From contig NZ_JAGYJK010000018.1 of the NCBI RefSeq assembly GCF_018402175.1, positions 248,001 to 312,000 on the forward strand: a DNA stretch of 64,000 bases. Reading direction: 5' to 3'. A model generated the notes under the pieces. That model ran no database searches, was not told where the DNA came from, and was given only the letters and a program-made list of their open reading frames with translations. This DNA is from Yoonia sp. Lineage in GTDB: Bacteria; Pseudomonadota; Alphaproteobacteria; Rhodobacterales; Rhodobacteraceae. Made by a program: the position numbers and the translations under genes. Positions 26,035 through 36,414 of the stretch are shown here, piece after piece; the first letter of the stretch is position 1, and each line of letters starts with the position of its first letter.

Positions 26035-27254
26035 CACCAGCAACCGATGTCGCAGGCCAGCTTAACGCGGCCGTGTCCCAGAACCCGCGTTTTCATGTCA
26101 CGGGGATGCAGGAATGGCTGTTTGCACGGCTGTTCGCAGGTTTGGTCTATGCCCAGATTTGGGAAGACCCCGTTGCCGATATGACGGCGCTGGCGCTGCC
26201 CGCGGGGGCGGATATGATCTGCATCGCATCGGGCGGCTGCAATGCGATGTCCTATCTGACTGCTGATCCCGCCTCTGTGACGGCTGTCGATCTGTCGCCT
26301 GCCCATATCGCGCTGTTGCGTCTGAAGGCGGCTGCGGCCCAGCATCTGGACCAAGCTGCATTCTATGACCTGTTCGGCCGCGCCAACCTGCCTGGCAATC
26401 CGGCGCTGGTGCTGGACCGGCTGGCACCGCATCTGGACGCCCAAACCCGCGATTATTGGGCGGGGCGGCATCTGGGCCGCAAAAGGGCCGACATGTTCGC
26501 GCGCAATCTTTACCGGCACGGGATATTGGGGCGGTTCATCGGCGCGGTGCATCTGCTGGCCAAACTGACGCGCACCGACCTGCGCCCGCTGTTATCCGCG
26601 CAAAGTCTGGACGCGCAGCGCCAGTTTCACGCCGCCGTCATCGACCCGTTGTTCGATAACCGGATCGTGCGGATCATGGCACGCCAGCGCACATCGCTGT
26701 TCGGGCTGGGTATCCCGCCTGCGCAATACGACAAACTGGCCGCTGATGGGGGCGGTGATGTGATCGAGGTGCTGCGCGAACGCACGCGGCGGCTGGTCTG
26801 CGATTTTCCGGTGCAGGACAATTATTTCCTGTGGCAAGCCTTTCACCGCGGTTATGCTGATCGTCCGGACGCGGCGGTCCCGCCTTATTTGGCGCGCCAG
26901 AATTTTCCCGTGATCGCTGCGCGTGCCGACCGGGTCCGCGCGCTGAACCAGTCACTGACCGATCATCTGGCCACGCGCGCAAAGGCAGCGCTGGATGCTT
27001 ATGTGCTGCTGGATGCGCAGGACTGGATGAATGACGCGCAGCTGACCGCGCTTTGGACGCAGATCACCCGCACCGCACGGCCCGGCGCAAGGGTCTTGTT
27101 CCGCACCGGCGGGCAGGCCGATATTCTGCCCGGTCGGGTGCCGACCGATCTGCTGGCGCGCTGGCACTATGATGCACCCGCATCGGCGCTGGCATTCGCG
27201 CAGGACCGATCGGCGATTTACGGGGGCGTGCATCTTTATCGCTTTGCAGGGTAA
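26031..27254 (+). CDS. btaA: S-adenosylmethionine:diacylglycerol 3-amino-3-carboxypropyltransferase BtaA
   Basis: BtaA moves the aminocarboxypropyl group of SAM to diacylglycerol, the first step of the betaine lipid DGTS. The 407 residues match the DUF3419 family: VYAQIWEDPVADMTALAL, the SAM-site segment MICIASGGCNAMSYL, VTAVDLSPAHIALL and later FPVQDNYFLWQAFHRGY. It is translationally coupled to plcP (4-base overlap), which would supply its diacylglycerol, and is followed after 3 bases by btaB. The three genes together are strong support for the assignment. Confidence 0.94.
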   Translation: MTPATDVAGQLNAAVSQNPRFHVTGMQEWLFARLFAGLVYAQIWEDPVADMTALALPAGADMICIASGGCNAMSYLTADPASVTAVDLSPAHIALLRLKAAAAQHLDQAAFYDLFGRANLPGNPALVLDRLAPHLDAQTRDYWAGRHLGRKRADMFARNLYRHGILGRFIGAVHLLAKLTRTDLRPLLSAQSLDAQRQFHAAVIDPLFDNRIVRIMARQRTSLFGLGIPPAQYDKLAADGGGDVIEVLRERTRRLVCDFPVQDNYFLWQAFHRGYADRPDAAVPPYLARQNFPVIAARADRVRALNQSLTDHLATRAKAALDAYVLLDAQDWMNDAQLTALWTQITRTARPGARVLFRTGGQADILPGRVPTDLLARWHYDAPASALAFAQDRSAIYGGVHLYRFAG

Positions 27255-27257
27255 CAT

Positions 27258-27893
27258 ATGACCGACAGATCACATGCCGCGCTGATGGACGACACGTACC
27301 GGTATCAGCGCTGGGTCTATGATGCCACACGGGCCTATTATCTGCTGGGGCGCGATCATCTGATCGCAAACCTTGCGCCAGTGCCGCAAGGACGGGTGCT
27401 GGAAATCGCCTGTGGCACGGGGCGCAATCTGCAGCATATCGCGCGGCGCTATCCGCAGACGGTGCTTTACGGGCTGGATATATCCCAACAAATGCTGCGC
27501 AGCGCGGGTGCGAAACTTGGCGCGCGCGCCACGCTTGCCCAAGGTGATGCCTGCGATTTCGACCCACGCGCAGCCTTCGGGGTCGCGCAGTTTGACAGCA
27601 TCATCTTTTCCTACAGCCTGTCGATGATCCCCGACTGGCAAGCAGCATTGCGCCATGCGGTGGACCAGCTGGCCCCAAAAGGCAGCCTGCATCTGGTCGA
27701 TTTCGGGCAACAGCACCGCCTGCCCCCGATCGCAAGGCGTGTGCTGAACGGCTGGCTGGCGCGGTTTCATGTCACGCCGCGCCACAGCCTGCCCATGGTG
27801 CTGTCAGATCTGGCGACAACGCATGGCCTGACGTTGCAGATACACGATCTGCACGGCACCTATGCGCAACATGCGATCCTGACGCGGACCTGA
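27258..27893 (+). CDS. btaB: Betaine lipid N-methyltransferase BtaB
   Basis: BtaB methylates the amino group of diacylglycerylhomoserine three times to give DGTS. The 211-residue class I methyltransferase has motif I VLEIACGTGRNLQHIA, the acidic loop YGLDISQQML and a post-motif stretch FDSIIFSYSLSMIPDW. It follows btaA by only 3 bases, and no gene follows in the same direction for about 300 bases, so it closes the plcP-btaA-btaB unit. The methyltransferase fold alone would not define the substrate; the operon does. Confidence 0.92.
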   Translation: MTDRSHAALMDDTYRYQRWVYDATRAYYLLGRDHLIANLAPVPQGRVLEIACGTGRNLQHIARRYPQTVLYGLDISQQMLRSAGAKLGARATLAQGDACDFDPRAAFGVAQFDSIIFSYSLSMIPDWQAALRHAVDQLAPKGSLHLVDFGQQHRLPPIARRVLNGWLARFHVTPRHSLPMVLSDLATTHGLTLQIHDLHGTYAQHAILTRT

Positions 27894-28212
27894 CCGGCCT
27901 GCGCGGCCAGCCACCCGACCTATGCCGCATTTCCAATGATCTGGCGTGATCCGTCACGAGTTGCAGAGCGTGCATAGCGCAAGACGTCGCAAGTGTTGCA
28001 ACCCAAACGGCAATTTGCGGCGCAGGTGTCTATACGAAACATTTATTCAATTTATAGATTATTTTTATTTATAATATTATTAAATCAGTATTTCGCACAA
28101 TCCTCCTAGATTATGCCAGAACGCGCAAAGAGAATAACACGCCGCTGACGATAGCATTCGATCAAGATTTTCCATCACGGCGTGTGCCAGAAAACGATTG
28201 AAAGAAATATCA
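27894..28212. other. AT-rich promoter region of the rfb operon
   Basis: This 319-base stretch holds no gene. From about 28040 to 28085 it is almost pure A/T (TTTATTTATAATATTATT), in sharp contrast with the flanks, and is a likely promoter zone for rfbCBDA. No defined operator was seen. Confidence 0.5.
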
Positions 28213-28779
28213 GTGCAGATCACGGCAACAAAGCTCTCCGGAGTCATGATGTTAATCCCTGCCCGTTTTGGCGATGCGCGCGGGTTCTTTTCGGAAAGCT
28301 GGAACCGCAAAACGCTTGCTGCGCAGGGGATCACGCTGGATTTCGTGCAGGATAACCATTCGCTATCGGCGCAAATTGGTACAATACGCGGTTTGCATTT
28401 CCAATCGCCCCCCCATGCGCAGGCCAAATTGGTGCGGTGCGGCAGGGGCTGCCTGTTTGATGTCGTTGTTGATATTCGCCGTGGCTCGCCAACCTATGGC
28501 CAATGGTTGGGCGAGGAATTGGCGGATCAAAACGGGCGGCAGTTACTGATCCCCGCCGGTTTCCTGCATGGGTTCATCACCCGCGCGCCGGATACGGAAA
28601 TCATCTATAAATGCACGGATTATTACGCGCCCGCCTGTGATGGCGCGGTCCGGTTCGATGATCCTGATATCGGGATTGACTGGGGCCTGCCTGCGGGGGT
28701 TGCGCCGATCTTGTCGGACAAGGACGCCGCAGCCCCCTTGCTGCGCGATCTTGACAGCCCGTTCGTCTTTGAGGGTTAG
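28213..28779 (+). CDS. rfbC: dTDP-4-dehydrorhamnose 3,5-epimerase
   Basis: RmlC/RfbC makes the third step of dTDP-L-rhamnose synthesis. The 188-residue cupin shows the family signatures FGDARGFFSESWN, FVQDNHSLS, the catalytic-His segment TIRGLHFQ and the Tyr-bearing end EIIYKCTDYYAPACDGA. A TTG at 28198 opens the same frame, but the GTG at 28213 gives the standard family beginning (QITATKLSGV), so I take it as start. It is the first of four tightly packed genes rfbC-B-D-A. The product feeds a surface polysaccharide, consistent with the glycosyltransferase at 31609. Confidence 0.94.
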   Translation: MQITATKLSGVMMLIPARFGDARGFFSESWNRKTLAAQGITLDFVQDNHSLSAQIGTIRGLHFQSPPHAQAKLVRCGRGCLFDVVVDIRRGSPTYGQWLGEELADQNGRQLLIPAGFLHGFITRAPDTEIIYKCTDYYAPACDGAVRFDDPDIGIDWGLPAGVAPILSDKDAAAPLLRDLDSPFVFEG

Positions 28780-28782
28780 CCG

Positions 28783-29832
28783 ATGAAGCTGCTGATCACA
28801 GGGGGCGCGGGCTTTATCGGATCAGCCGTTGTGCGGTTGGCCATCGCGCGCGGACATAGCGTGGTCAATCTGGATGCGCTGACCTATGCCGCCTGTCTGG
28901 ACAATGTCGCCAGCGTCGCCAGCAACCCTGATTATGCCTTTGAACAGGCCGATATCCGCGACCGCGCGGCGCTGGACCGGATTTTTGCCGCCCATCGCCC
29001 CGACGCGGTGATGCATCTGGCCGCTGAAAGCCATGTGGACCGGTCCATCGACGGGCCGGCCGATTTCATCGCCACCAATATCACCGGCACGTTCAACATG
29101 CTGGAGGCCGCGCGCGCCTATTGGACAGCGCGGGGCAAGCCTGCGGATTTCCGGTTTCACCATATCTCGACCGACGAGGTGTTCGGCTCTTTGCCAGCGG
29201 ACCCTGCCGTCAAATTCACCGAAACAACCGCCTATGACCCGCGATCGCCCTATGCGGCATCCAAGGCGGGCAGCGACCATCTGGTGCGCGCCTGGCATGA
29301 GACCTATGGCCTGCCCGTGGTGCTGACCAATTGTTCCAACAATTACGGGCCCTATCATTTTCCAGAAAAGCTGGTGCCAGTGGTTATTCTGAACGCGCTG
29401 GCAGGCAAGCCGCTGCCGATCTATGGCGACGGGTCCAATGTGCGTGACTGGCTTTATGTCGAAGACCACGCCGATGCGCTGTTGCTTGTGCTGGACAAGG
29501 GCGCAGTGGGCCGCAGCTATAATATCGGCGGCGAGAATGAGCGCAGCAATCTGGAGCTTGTGCGCACACTTTGCGCGATCTTGGATGATTTGCGCCCCAA
29601 GGCAGCGGGCTCTTATGCAGATCAGATCACCTTTGTCACCGACAGGCCCGGCCATGATGCGCGCTATGCGATTGACCCCAGCCGGATGCGCGACGAATTG
29701 GGCTGGCGGCCCAGTGTCACTGTGGAACAAGGTTTGCGCCTGACGGTGCAATGGTATCTGGCGAACGAAAGCTGGTGGCGCCCTTTGCAGGCCCGTCAAG
29801 GTGTCGGCACGCGGCTGGGGACCAAGGCATGA
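28783..29832 (+). CDS. rfbB: dTDP-glucose 4,6-dehydratase
   Basis: RmlB/RfbB converts dTDP-glucose to the 4-keto-6-deoxy sugar, step two of dTDP-L-rhamnose synthesis. The 349-residue extended short-chain dehydrogenase has [10 protein letters not shown] for NAD binding, [15 protein letters not shown], the catalytic STDEVFG with Asp-Glu, and YAASK with the active Tyr/Lys, then [14 protein letters not shown]. It begins 3 bases after rfbC and overlaps rfbD by 4 bases. All catalytic residues are present. Confidence 0.96.
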   Translation: MKLLITGGAGFIGSAVVRLAIARGHSVVNLDALTYAACLDNVASVASNPDYAFEQADIRDRAALDRIFAAHRPDAVMHLAAESHVDRSIDGPADFIATNITGTFNMLEAARAYWTARGKPADFRFHHISTDEVFGSLPADPAVKFTETTAYDPRSPYAASKAGSDHLVRAWHETYGLPVVLTNCSNNYGPYHFPEKLVPVVILNALAGKPLPIYGDGSNVRDWLYVEDHADALLLVLDKGAVGRSYNIGGENERSNLELVRTLCAILDDLRPKAAGSYADQITFVTDRPGHDARYAIDPSRMRDELGWRPSVTVEQGLRLTVQWYLANESWWRPLQARQGVGTRLGTKA

Positions 29833-30698
29833 TGCGGGTGCTGGTCTTTGGCCGGACAGGTCAGGTGGCGCGCGCCTTGGCGCAACAGGCCAGTGCGGAT
29901 ATCACCATCACCTGCCTTGGCCGCGACCGCGCCGATCTGACCGATGCCGCCGCTTGCGCCGCGATCATCGCGGGTGCCGATGCCGATATCGTCATCAATG
30001 CCGCCGCCTATACCGCCGTTGACCGCGCCGAGGCCGAAGCGGATCTGGCCCATGCAGTCAATGCTGCGGCCCCCGCCGCCATGGCGCGGGCCTGTGCCGC
30101 GCGCCAGATCCCGTTTTTGCACATCTCGACCGATTATGTGTTCGATGGCAGCGGCAGCACCCCGTGGCAGGTGGATGACCTGACCGGTCCTTTGGGCGTT
30201 TACGGCCAGACAAAACTGGTGGGCGAGGCGGGCGTGCGCGCCGCCGCTGGCACCCATGTGATCCTGCGCACGTCTTGGGTGTTTTCGGCCAATGGCGGGA
30301 ATTTCGTGAAAACGATGCTGCGCCTTGGCGCGACGCGGCCCGAGATCAACGTGGTCGCCGACCAGCACGGCGGGCCGACAGCGGCAGATGATATCGCCAC
30401 GGCGCTGATCAGCATCGCGCGCGCCTTTCACACGGGACGCGGGATCAGCGGCACCTATCATTTCAGCGGCAGCCCCGATGTCAGCTGGGCCGATTTCGCG
30501 CGCGCGATCTTTGCCCATGCGGGCGTGGATTGCACGGTGCAGGATATTCCCACCAGCGCCTATCCCACCCCCGCCGCGCGCCCTGCCAATTCGCGCCTCG
30601 ATTGCAGCGCCTTGGCCCGCGATTACGCCATTACCCGCCCCGATTGGCAGGCCAGCCTGACCAACGTTATCCGCACGCTCAAGGAAGGTTCCCAATGA
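29829..30698 (+). CDS. rfbD: dTDP-4-dehydrorhamnose reductase
   Basis: RmlD/RfbD performs the last, NAD(P)H-dependent step of dTDP-L-rhamnose synthesis. The 289-residue protein has the family nucleotide loop [34 protein letters not shown] and the catalytic YGQTK. The frame is open further upstream, but the ATG at 29829 overlaps the rfbB stop (ATGA) and begins the homology. It overlaps rfbA by 4 bases in the same manner. Confidence 0.95.
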   Translation: MMRVLVFGRTGQVARALAQQASADITITCLGRDRADLTDAAACAAIIAGADADIVINAAAYTAVDRAEAEADLAHAVNAAAPAAMARACAARQIPFLHISTDYVFDGSGSTPWQVDDLTGPLGVYGQTKLVGEAGVRAAAGTHVILRTSWVFSANGGNFVKTMLRLGATRPEINVVADQHGGPTAADDIATALISIARAFHTGRGISGTYHFSGSPDVSWADFARAIFAHAGVDCTVQDIPTSAYPTPAARPANSRLDCSALARDYAITRPDWQASLTNVIRTLKEGSQ

Positions 30699-31576
30699 CC
30701 CAACGCAAAGGGATTATTCTGGCGGGCGGTTCCGGCACGCGGCTTTACCCGATCACGATGGCTGTGTCGAAACAGCTTTTGCCAGTCTATGACAAACCGA
30801 TGATCTATTACCCGCTGAGCGCGCTGATGCTGGCCGGTATACGCGAGATCGCCATCATCACCACGCCGCAGGATCAGGACCAATTCCAGCGCTTGATGGG
30901 GGATGGCAGCCAATGGGGGCTGGCGTTCACCTATATCATGCAAGCCTCGCCCGATGGGCTGGCGCAGGCCTATCTGCTGGCCGAGGATTTTCTGGCCGGT
31001 GCGCCATCGGCCATGGTGCTGGGCGACAACATCTTTTTCGGCCATGGTCTGGTTGATCTGCTGCGCGGTGCGGCGGCGCAAACCACGGGCGGGACAGTCT
31101 TTGGCTATCAGGTCAGCGATCCGGAACGCTATGGCGTGGTGGGGTTCGATGCGGCGGGCCAAGCGGTGTCGATTGTTGAAAAGCCCAAGGTACCTGCATC
31201 GAACTATGCGGTGACGGGGCTTTATTTCCTTGACGGCACCGCCCCCGCCAAGGCGCGCAGCGTCACACCATCCGCGCGGGGCGAGCTGGAAATCACCTCG
31301 CTGCTGGACATCTATCTGGCGCAGGGCGCGCTGTCGGTCCAGCGCATGGGGCGGGGCTATGCCTGGCTGGACACCGGCACCCATGGCAGCCTGCTGGACG
31401 CCGGCAATTTCGTGCGCACGCTGGAACAGCGCCAAGGCCTGCAAGTCGGCTGCCCCGAAGAAATCGCCCATGCCCAAGGCTGGATCGACAGCGCCACATT
31501 GGCCAAGGCTGCCGCAAGCTATGCCAAGAATGACTATGGGGCGTATTTGAATCGCCTGCGTCAACCTGCGACCTGA
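30695..31576 (+). CDS. rfbA: Glucose-1-phosphate thymidylyltransferase
   Basis: RmlA/RfbA joins dTTP and glucose-1-phosphate, the first step of dTDP-L-rhamnose synthesis. The 293 residues start with the nucleotidyltransferase signature [16 protein letters not shown] and contain [25 protein letters not shown] and [17 protein letters not shown]. The start at 30695 overlaps the rfbD stop by 4 bases. It completes the rfbCBDA set; a low-GC glycosyltransferase gene follows after 32 bases. Confidence 0.96.
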   Translation: MTQRKGIILAGGSGTRLYPITMAVSKQLLPVYDKPMIYYPLSALMLAGIREIAIITTPQDQDQFQRLMGDGSQWGLAFTYIMQASPDGLAQAYLLAEDFLAGAPSAMVLGDNIFFGHGLVDLLRGAAAQTTGGTVFGYQVSDPERYGVVGFDAAGQAVSIVEKPKVPASNYAVTGLYFLDGTAPAKARSVTPSARGELEITSLLDIYLAQGALSVQRMGRGYAWLDTGTHGSLLDAGNFVRTLEQRQGLQVGCPEEIAHAQGWIDSATLAKAAASYAKNDYGAYLNRLRQPAT

Positions 31577-31608
31577 CCACGGGGAAACAATTTCTATTGG
31601 AGAGCCGA

Positions 31609-34326
31609 ATGACAAGTTTTCTTAATCAACCTCTTTCACAGCCTCGGTATGTTCCCCAAACCGCTTGGATGCGACATGGCCCATTTGCGATGTGGCTCGT
31701 GAAAAAGGCGCGTCCTAGACGCATCGTCGAATTGGGAACGCATTATGGATACTCCTACTTTGCGTTCTGTCAAGCGGTTCAGGAAGGTGGAATTACAGCA
31801 GATTGCTTCGCAGTCGATACGTGGACTGGTGACGAGCATTCAAGCTTTTATGGTGAAGATGTATATGAAACCGTAGAACGCGAAAACAGAAAATACCACG
31901 CGTTCAGCACACTTTTACGGAAAACTTTCGCACAAGCGCTGGATGACATCGAAGACGGATCCGTCGATCTGCTGCATGTAGATGGTCGCCACTACTATGA
32001 CGATGTGAAAACCGACTTTGAGACATGGAAACCAAAACTTTCCAAACGCGCGGTTGTTTTGTTTCATGATACAATGGTTACAGAGCGCGGGTTTGGTGTG
32101 CACAAATATTGGGCTGAAATATCCAAGCATCATCCATCGCTAAACTTTTTACATGAACATGGCCTTGGTGTTCTCTTCTGGGGTGAAAATTGTACAGATA
32201 CTCTCAGCGATATTCTGGCCCTTATCTCGACACAAACTGGTGCGGATGCATTTTGTACCATCTTTGAAACTAGTGGTGACCTGATGGCTTCACTTCATAA
32301 TTTAGCCACAAGCCCTGATCAAGATAATACTGAGCATAAAAATATAATACGAATGGCACAACAAGCTGAGCGGCAAAATACTACGACACAACATAAGCTG
32401 GAACAACTTCAACAAAAACTTATCATTGCACGAAATAAGCCACTGCGCATGCTTAAGCATAAAATCCTATACAGAATATTAAAGACTATGTCAAAATATG
32501 ATAAAATATTTGGAACCAAGGCAGTGGATCGATTCAAAAAGTCAGCTGAAAAGCGGAACCCGCACAGACGGGAGATGGATAGCGTAGACATAAATAGTAT
32601 GTCACTCGCCTATTCCGACGTTATCAGTGCTTGGCAGAATGAACGCAGCCTGAACAAAAGCATTATTTCCAAAGTTAAGTCAATACTATCGGATGGACCA
32701 CTCATTTCTGTGGTTGTACCCGTTTATAATCCTGAAATACCTCACTTGATAGAAATGATAGAATCTGTCCGTGCCCAATCTTACGAAAATTGGGAGCTTT
32801 GCATTGCCGATGACTGCTCGAATGATTTGGTAAAGAATACGCTTTCAGACTACTGTAAGAATGATGTTCGGATAAAAGTTTTATTTCGTGATACAAATGG
32901 ACATATATCAAACGCTACTAACTCGGCGATATCACTGTGCAAAGGTGAATATATCTCATTCTTAGATCATGATGATATTCTGGATATTGATGCCTTATTA
33001 GAAACAGCCGTTATAATCCGGCGGAATCCAGAGATAAAGTTTATATATACAGACGAAGACAAAATTTCAGATTCGGGTGATCGTATCGACCCACACTTCA
33101 AACCTGACTGGAACCTTGATCTACTTTATAGTCATAATTACATCAAGCACTTTTGCACGTTCAATGCAGATTTAATCAAAAAATTAGGTGGGTTGTCCGT
33201 TGGAAAAGAAGGCGCACAAGATTATGATTTAATTTTACGTGCCTCTGAGATTATTTCCCCCAAGGAAATTCACCACATTCCAAAGGTACTTTATCACTGG
33301 AGGGCGAGCAAAAATAGTACTGCAAACAATAGTGAGGCAAAATCTTATGCAAAGCGGGCAGGTCAAGATGCACTCAAGGAGCACTTATCACGGCTCTATA
33401 AAAGTGAGATTCATGTAGAGCAAGCCGCGGCAGCATTCACATACAAAGTTTTATGGCCGATTGATACATGCCCTCTTGTATCGATCATTATTCCGACGCG
33501 AGATAACCTTTCATTAACTCGCCTCGCGGTGGAAAGCCTTCTGGGTATAACAAGTTATGAAAACTACGAAGTTATCATAATTGACAATGGGTCAATTGAG
33601 CCAGAGACACTAAAATGGTTTGATGAAATACAGGCTAAATACAAGAATATCTATATCAAACGAGATGATCGCAGCTTCAATTATTCAGCCTTAAACAATG
33701 CGGCAGTTAATCAAACTTCCGGCGAGTATGTTCTTCTTTTAAATAATGATATTGAGATAATAGCACCTGATTGGCTTTCAGAGATGGTTTCGCTGGCTGT
33801 TCGTCCCGGCAACGGCTGCGTCGGCGCGAAGTTGTACTATCCGGATGGTCAAATTCAACATGCAGGTGTTGTTGTGGGTATCGGCGGTGTCGCTGGCCAT
33901 GTCCATTGCCACTTCGATGGCCGTCATCCAGGATACTTCGGCAGGTTGACCATGCGACAAAACTTTACAGCAGTGACGGCAGCCTGTTTGCTGGTGAAGA
34001 GGTCGATCTATGATCAGGTTGGTGGGCTGAATGAAGCTGACCTTGCAGTTGCATTTAATGATATCGATTTTTGTCTAAAAGTACACGAAGCGGGTTATAA
34101 AAACGTTTGGACACCTTTCGCTGAAATGATCCATCATGAGTCTGCATCGCGAGGCTATGACGACACACCCGAAAAGCGGGCTCGTTTCGCGGGTGAAGTG
34201 GCATACATGAAGGACCGATGGAATACTGCGAGGTATTTTGATCCTGCGTATAATCCGAACCTGACACGCGATCATGGCAATTTTTCATTTTCTGAACCAC
34301 GGTGGGCCGTTCCAATTTTAGAGTGA
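31609..34326 (+). CDS. Methyltransferase / double GT2 glycosyltransferase fusion
   Basis: The 905-residue cytoplasmic protein has three parts. Residues about 1-200 are a class I methyltransferase of the Methyltransf_24 type (RIVELGTHYGYSYFAF, DLLHVDGRHYYDDVKTDF). About 230-300 form a helical linker. Two GT2 domains begin near residue 365 (ISVVVPVYNPEIPHL, with DHDD) and near 622 (VSIIIPTRDNLSL, with LLNNDIEI). It probably builds and methyl-caps a surface glycan containing the rhamnose made by the genes upstream. The ATG at 31609 has GGAGAG five bases before it. The first 2.2 kb is clearly AT-richer than the rfb genes; from about 33780 the composition returns to GC-rich, which points to mosaic origin. 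Confidence 0.85.
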   Translation: MTSFLNQPLSQPRYVPQTAWMRHGPFAMWLVKKARPRRIVELGTHYGYSYFAFCQAVQEGGITADCFAVDTWTGDEHSSFYGEDVYETVERENRKYHAFSTLLRKTFAQALDDIEDGSVDLLHVDGRHYYDDVKTDFETWKPKLSKRAVVLFHDTMVTERGFGVHKYWAEISKHHPSLNFLHEHGLGVLFWGENCTDTLSDILALISTQTGADAFCTIFETSGDLMASLHNLATSPDQDNTEHKNIIRMAQQAERQNTTTQHKLEQLQQKLIIARNKPLRMLKHKILYRILKTMSKYDKIFGTKAVDRFKKSAEKRNPHRREMDSVDINSMSLAYSDVISAWQNERSLNKSIISKVKSILSDGPLISVVVPVYNPEIPHLIEMIESVRAQSYENWELCIADDCSNDLVKNTLSDYCKNDVRIKVLFRDTNGHISNATNSAISLCKGEYISFLDHDDILDIDALLETAVIIRRNPEIKFIYTDEDKISDSGDRIDPHFKPDWNLDLLYSHNYIKHFCTFNADLIKKLGGLSVGKEGAQDYDLILRASEIISPKEIHHIPKVLYHWRASKNSTANNSEAKSYAKRAGQDALKEHLSRLYKSEIHVEQAAAAFTYKVLWPIDTCPLVSIIIPTRDNLSLTRLAVESLLGITSYENYEVIIIDNGSIEPETLKWFDEIQAKYKNIYIKRDDRSFNYSALNNAAVNQTSGEYVLLLNNDIEIIAPDWLSEMVSLAVRPGNGCVGAKLYYPDGQIQHAGVVVGIGGVAGHVHCHFDGRHPGYFGRLTMRQNFTAVTAACLLVKRSIYDQVGGLNEADLAVAFNDIDFCLKVHEAGYKNVWTPFAEMIHHESASRGYDDTPEKRARFAGEVAYMKDRWNTARYFDPAYNPNLTRDHGNFSFSEPRWAVPILE

Positions 34327-34713
34327 GCGGCCACAATATGGCTCTGTGGCGCCAAATAGAGCAAAACTATTCGCTGGTGAGCGCTCGCGTATCGCATTAG
34401 GTACTACCGGACACCTTGCGCGCCGCGATACGCCACCGAAAAAAATGATAACCGATCACTGACTGCCGGCGCGTCACGCTGGGCTGTACCGGCTGTGGGC
34501 GGATCTGGCCAGCCTCGCACCACGGGCCGCTTCTCTTTTCCAAAAATACTCATAGCGGCACGGCGAAGCCAGGCAGTCTGGCTGCGGACATGGCGCACTG
34601 GCCCCAAAACCGCAACCCTGCTGGCAAGTCCCCGCTTGTCCAACCATGGCAGGCTTGTGCGACGGGCCATAGCCAATAGGATATCGCGTGAACAATGAAA
34701 ACGCGCGCATAAT
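34327..34713. other. Intergenic region with an imperfect hairpin
   Basis: GCCACA and TGTGGC (34330-34350) could form a weak hairpin directly after the glycosyltransferase stop; no T-run follows. The sequence TTTCCAAAAATACTC near 34538 resembles a short motif I recall as common between genes in Rhodobacterales. No convincing gene is present. Confidence 0.4.
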
Positions 34714-35649
34714 ATGACGACCGACAGACGTTTCATCATCGCGGCGCTGGGTGCAAGCCTGCTGGCCGGATGTGCCTCGTGGCGTGACACGAGCGGCACC
34801 ACGCCGCCTGACCTGCTGCCGCAGCGCGATGCGGGCTATGACGCATGGGTCGTGGGGTTTCGCGGCCGTGCGACAGCAAAAGGCATATCACCCGCCACCT
34901 TTGATGCGGCTTTCCGCGACGCGGGCTTTCTACCCGGCGTGGTGACGCGCGACCGCAACCAGACCGAATTCCGGCGCAGCCTCGAAGACTACCTTGCCAT
35001 CGCCGCCTCGGACGAACGGATCGCCAAGGGCCGCGCCGCCTATGCCCGCCATGCGCCGGTGCTGACCGCGATCGAGGCGCGCTATGGCGTCAACCGCTAT
35101 ATCGTGACCGCGATCTGGGGGCTGGAAAGCTTTTACGGCGAACGCCAGGGCGACATTCCGGTGATCGCGGCCACATCAACGCTGGCCTATGAGGGCCGGC
35201 GCGGGGCATTTTTCGAGGCGCAGACGCTCGAAGCCCTGCGCATCCTGCAAGCGGGCGACATCAGCCCCGCGCGGATGACCGGATCATGGGCCGGTGCGAT
35301 GGGCCATACCCAGTTCATCCCCACGACTTTCGCGCAATTCGCGGTGGATTTCACCGGCGACGGGCGGCGCGACATCTGGGCGGATGACCCAAGCGACGCG
35401 CTGGCCAGTGCGGCCAATTACCTCGCCCGCAGCGGCTGGCAGACCGGCACCGGCTGGGGGCGCGAGGACCCGCGTGGCACGCTGGAACCGCAGCGGGGCG
35501 GGCCAAGGTTTACCACCACCGTCAATTTCCGCGCAATCAAACGCTATAACAATTCCGATGCCTATGCGATCGGCGTGGGCCATCTGGCCGACCGGATCGC
35601 CGGTGGCGCAAAGTTGCAGATGCCTTTCCCACCGCCCGTTTCGGGCTGA
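34714..35649 (+). CDS. Lytic murein transglycosylase, MltB-type lipoprotein
   Basis: The enzyme cleaves the glycan strands of peptidoglycan to 1,6-anhydro products. The 311 residues begin with a lipoprotein signal (LLAGC, Cys20), so it is anchored in a membrane facing the periplasm. The SLT_2 domain follows: YIVTAIWGLESFYGERQG with the catalytic Glu, VIAATSTLAYEGRR, WAGAMGHTQFIPTTF and ANYLARSGWQTG. The C-terminal peptidoglycan-binding domain found in some relatives is absent. It appears monocistronic. Confidence 0.92.
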   Translation: MTTDRRFIIAALGASLLAGCASWRDTSGTTPPDLLPQRDAGYDAWVVGFRGRATAKGISPATFDAAFRDAGFLPGVVTRDRNQTEFRRSLEDYLAIAASDERIAKGRAAYARHAPVLTAIEARYGVNRYIVTAIWGLESFYGERQGDIPVIAATSTLAYEGRRGAFFEAQTLEALRILQAGDISPARMTGSWAGAMGHTQFIPTTFAQFAVDFTGDGRRDIWADDPSDALASAANYLARSGWQTGTGWGREDPRGTLEPQRGGPRFTTTVNFRAIKRYNNSDAYAIGVGHLADRIAGGAKLQMPFPPPVSG

Positions 35650-36414
35650 CCGAACTGAACCACAGCGATTTGTAAACTGGCAAGACACAGCCCGCTACTG
35701 GCACCCAACGGGCCGAGGGCGGGCGAGCCGACATCTTCGACTGTCTGGTGCTGTGCTTGACCGCGCGGCGCCCGTTCAGATCACGCCGGACCGCCGAGGC
35801 CATTCGAGGCGTTCTCTGCGCGATCTACATCGCGCCTATTGCGAAACCGCAAGGGACGCTTTGCGATTGCGCTGTCACATGCGGCCGACGCTGAGGCCCA
35901 GTTGCAAACACCTAAGACGTCTTTGGCCACACACCGCACACGGGCGTCTGCGATGGAAGCAAACCTGCATACGCAGCGGGTGCCTTGTCTGTGCAGCAGA
36001 CAAACTTCGCCGCACTGGACGATCGGCGCCTTGTGAAAGAGGCACGCCAATTGCTGGCTGCGCGTGTTGAGGCATGGCCGTCAGAACCGCCGTCACCGAA
36101 ACAAATGCGCCGCGGCGTTGCGTTGCAATCTCACCTGTCATGCGTTAACTTGTCGACCTATACGGTCTTGGCAGGATGAAAAACCTGTGGTGGGCCCGGG
36201 GTATCACCCCAAGTTACGGCGTTCTGCGTAAGAGGCTGGTTTGAGCCTGCGTCAGTAAAATCAATGCCAGTAGTTATGTTATCCAGTGCGTCTTGTTCGC
36301 AAATTTTACCTTTAATTGCAATAGATTAAGAGCGATGAGCCGCAAAATGGACGATTTCAACTTTGTCGCGCAACTTTGTAAAAATCCGGCCCAAGTCAAC
36401 ATGTGGCGCAAGTG
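35650..36414. other. Gene-poor stretch after the transglycosylase
   Basis: About 760 bases without a supportable gene. Several frames are open (for example 35294-36070 plus) but are shadows or random, with arginine/alanine-rich translations. The last part before 36415 is AT-rich and is probably the promoter of the small winged-helix gene. Confidence 0.45.

Noticed and set aside
34534-34553. TTTCCAAAAATACTC-type motif as a functional site
   Set aside because: It looks like a short intergenic motif common in this order from memory, but with a single copy seen here no function can be argued.
35294-36070. Long plus frame overlapping and following the transglycosylase gene
   Set aside because: It is a shadow of the transglycosylase in another frame, continuing by chance into low-content DNA.
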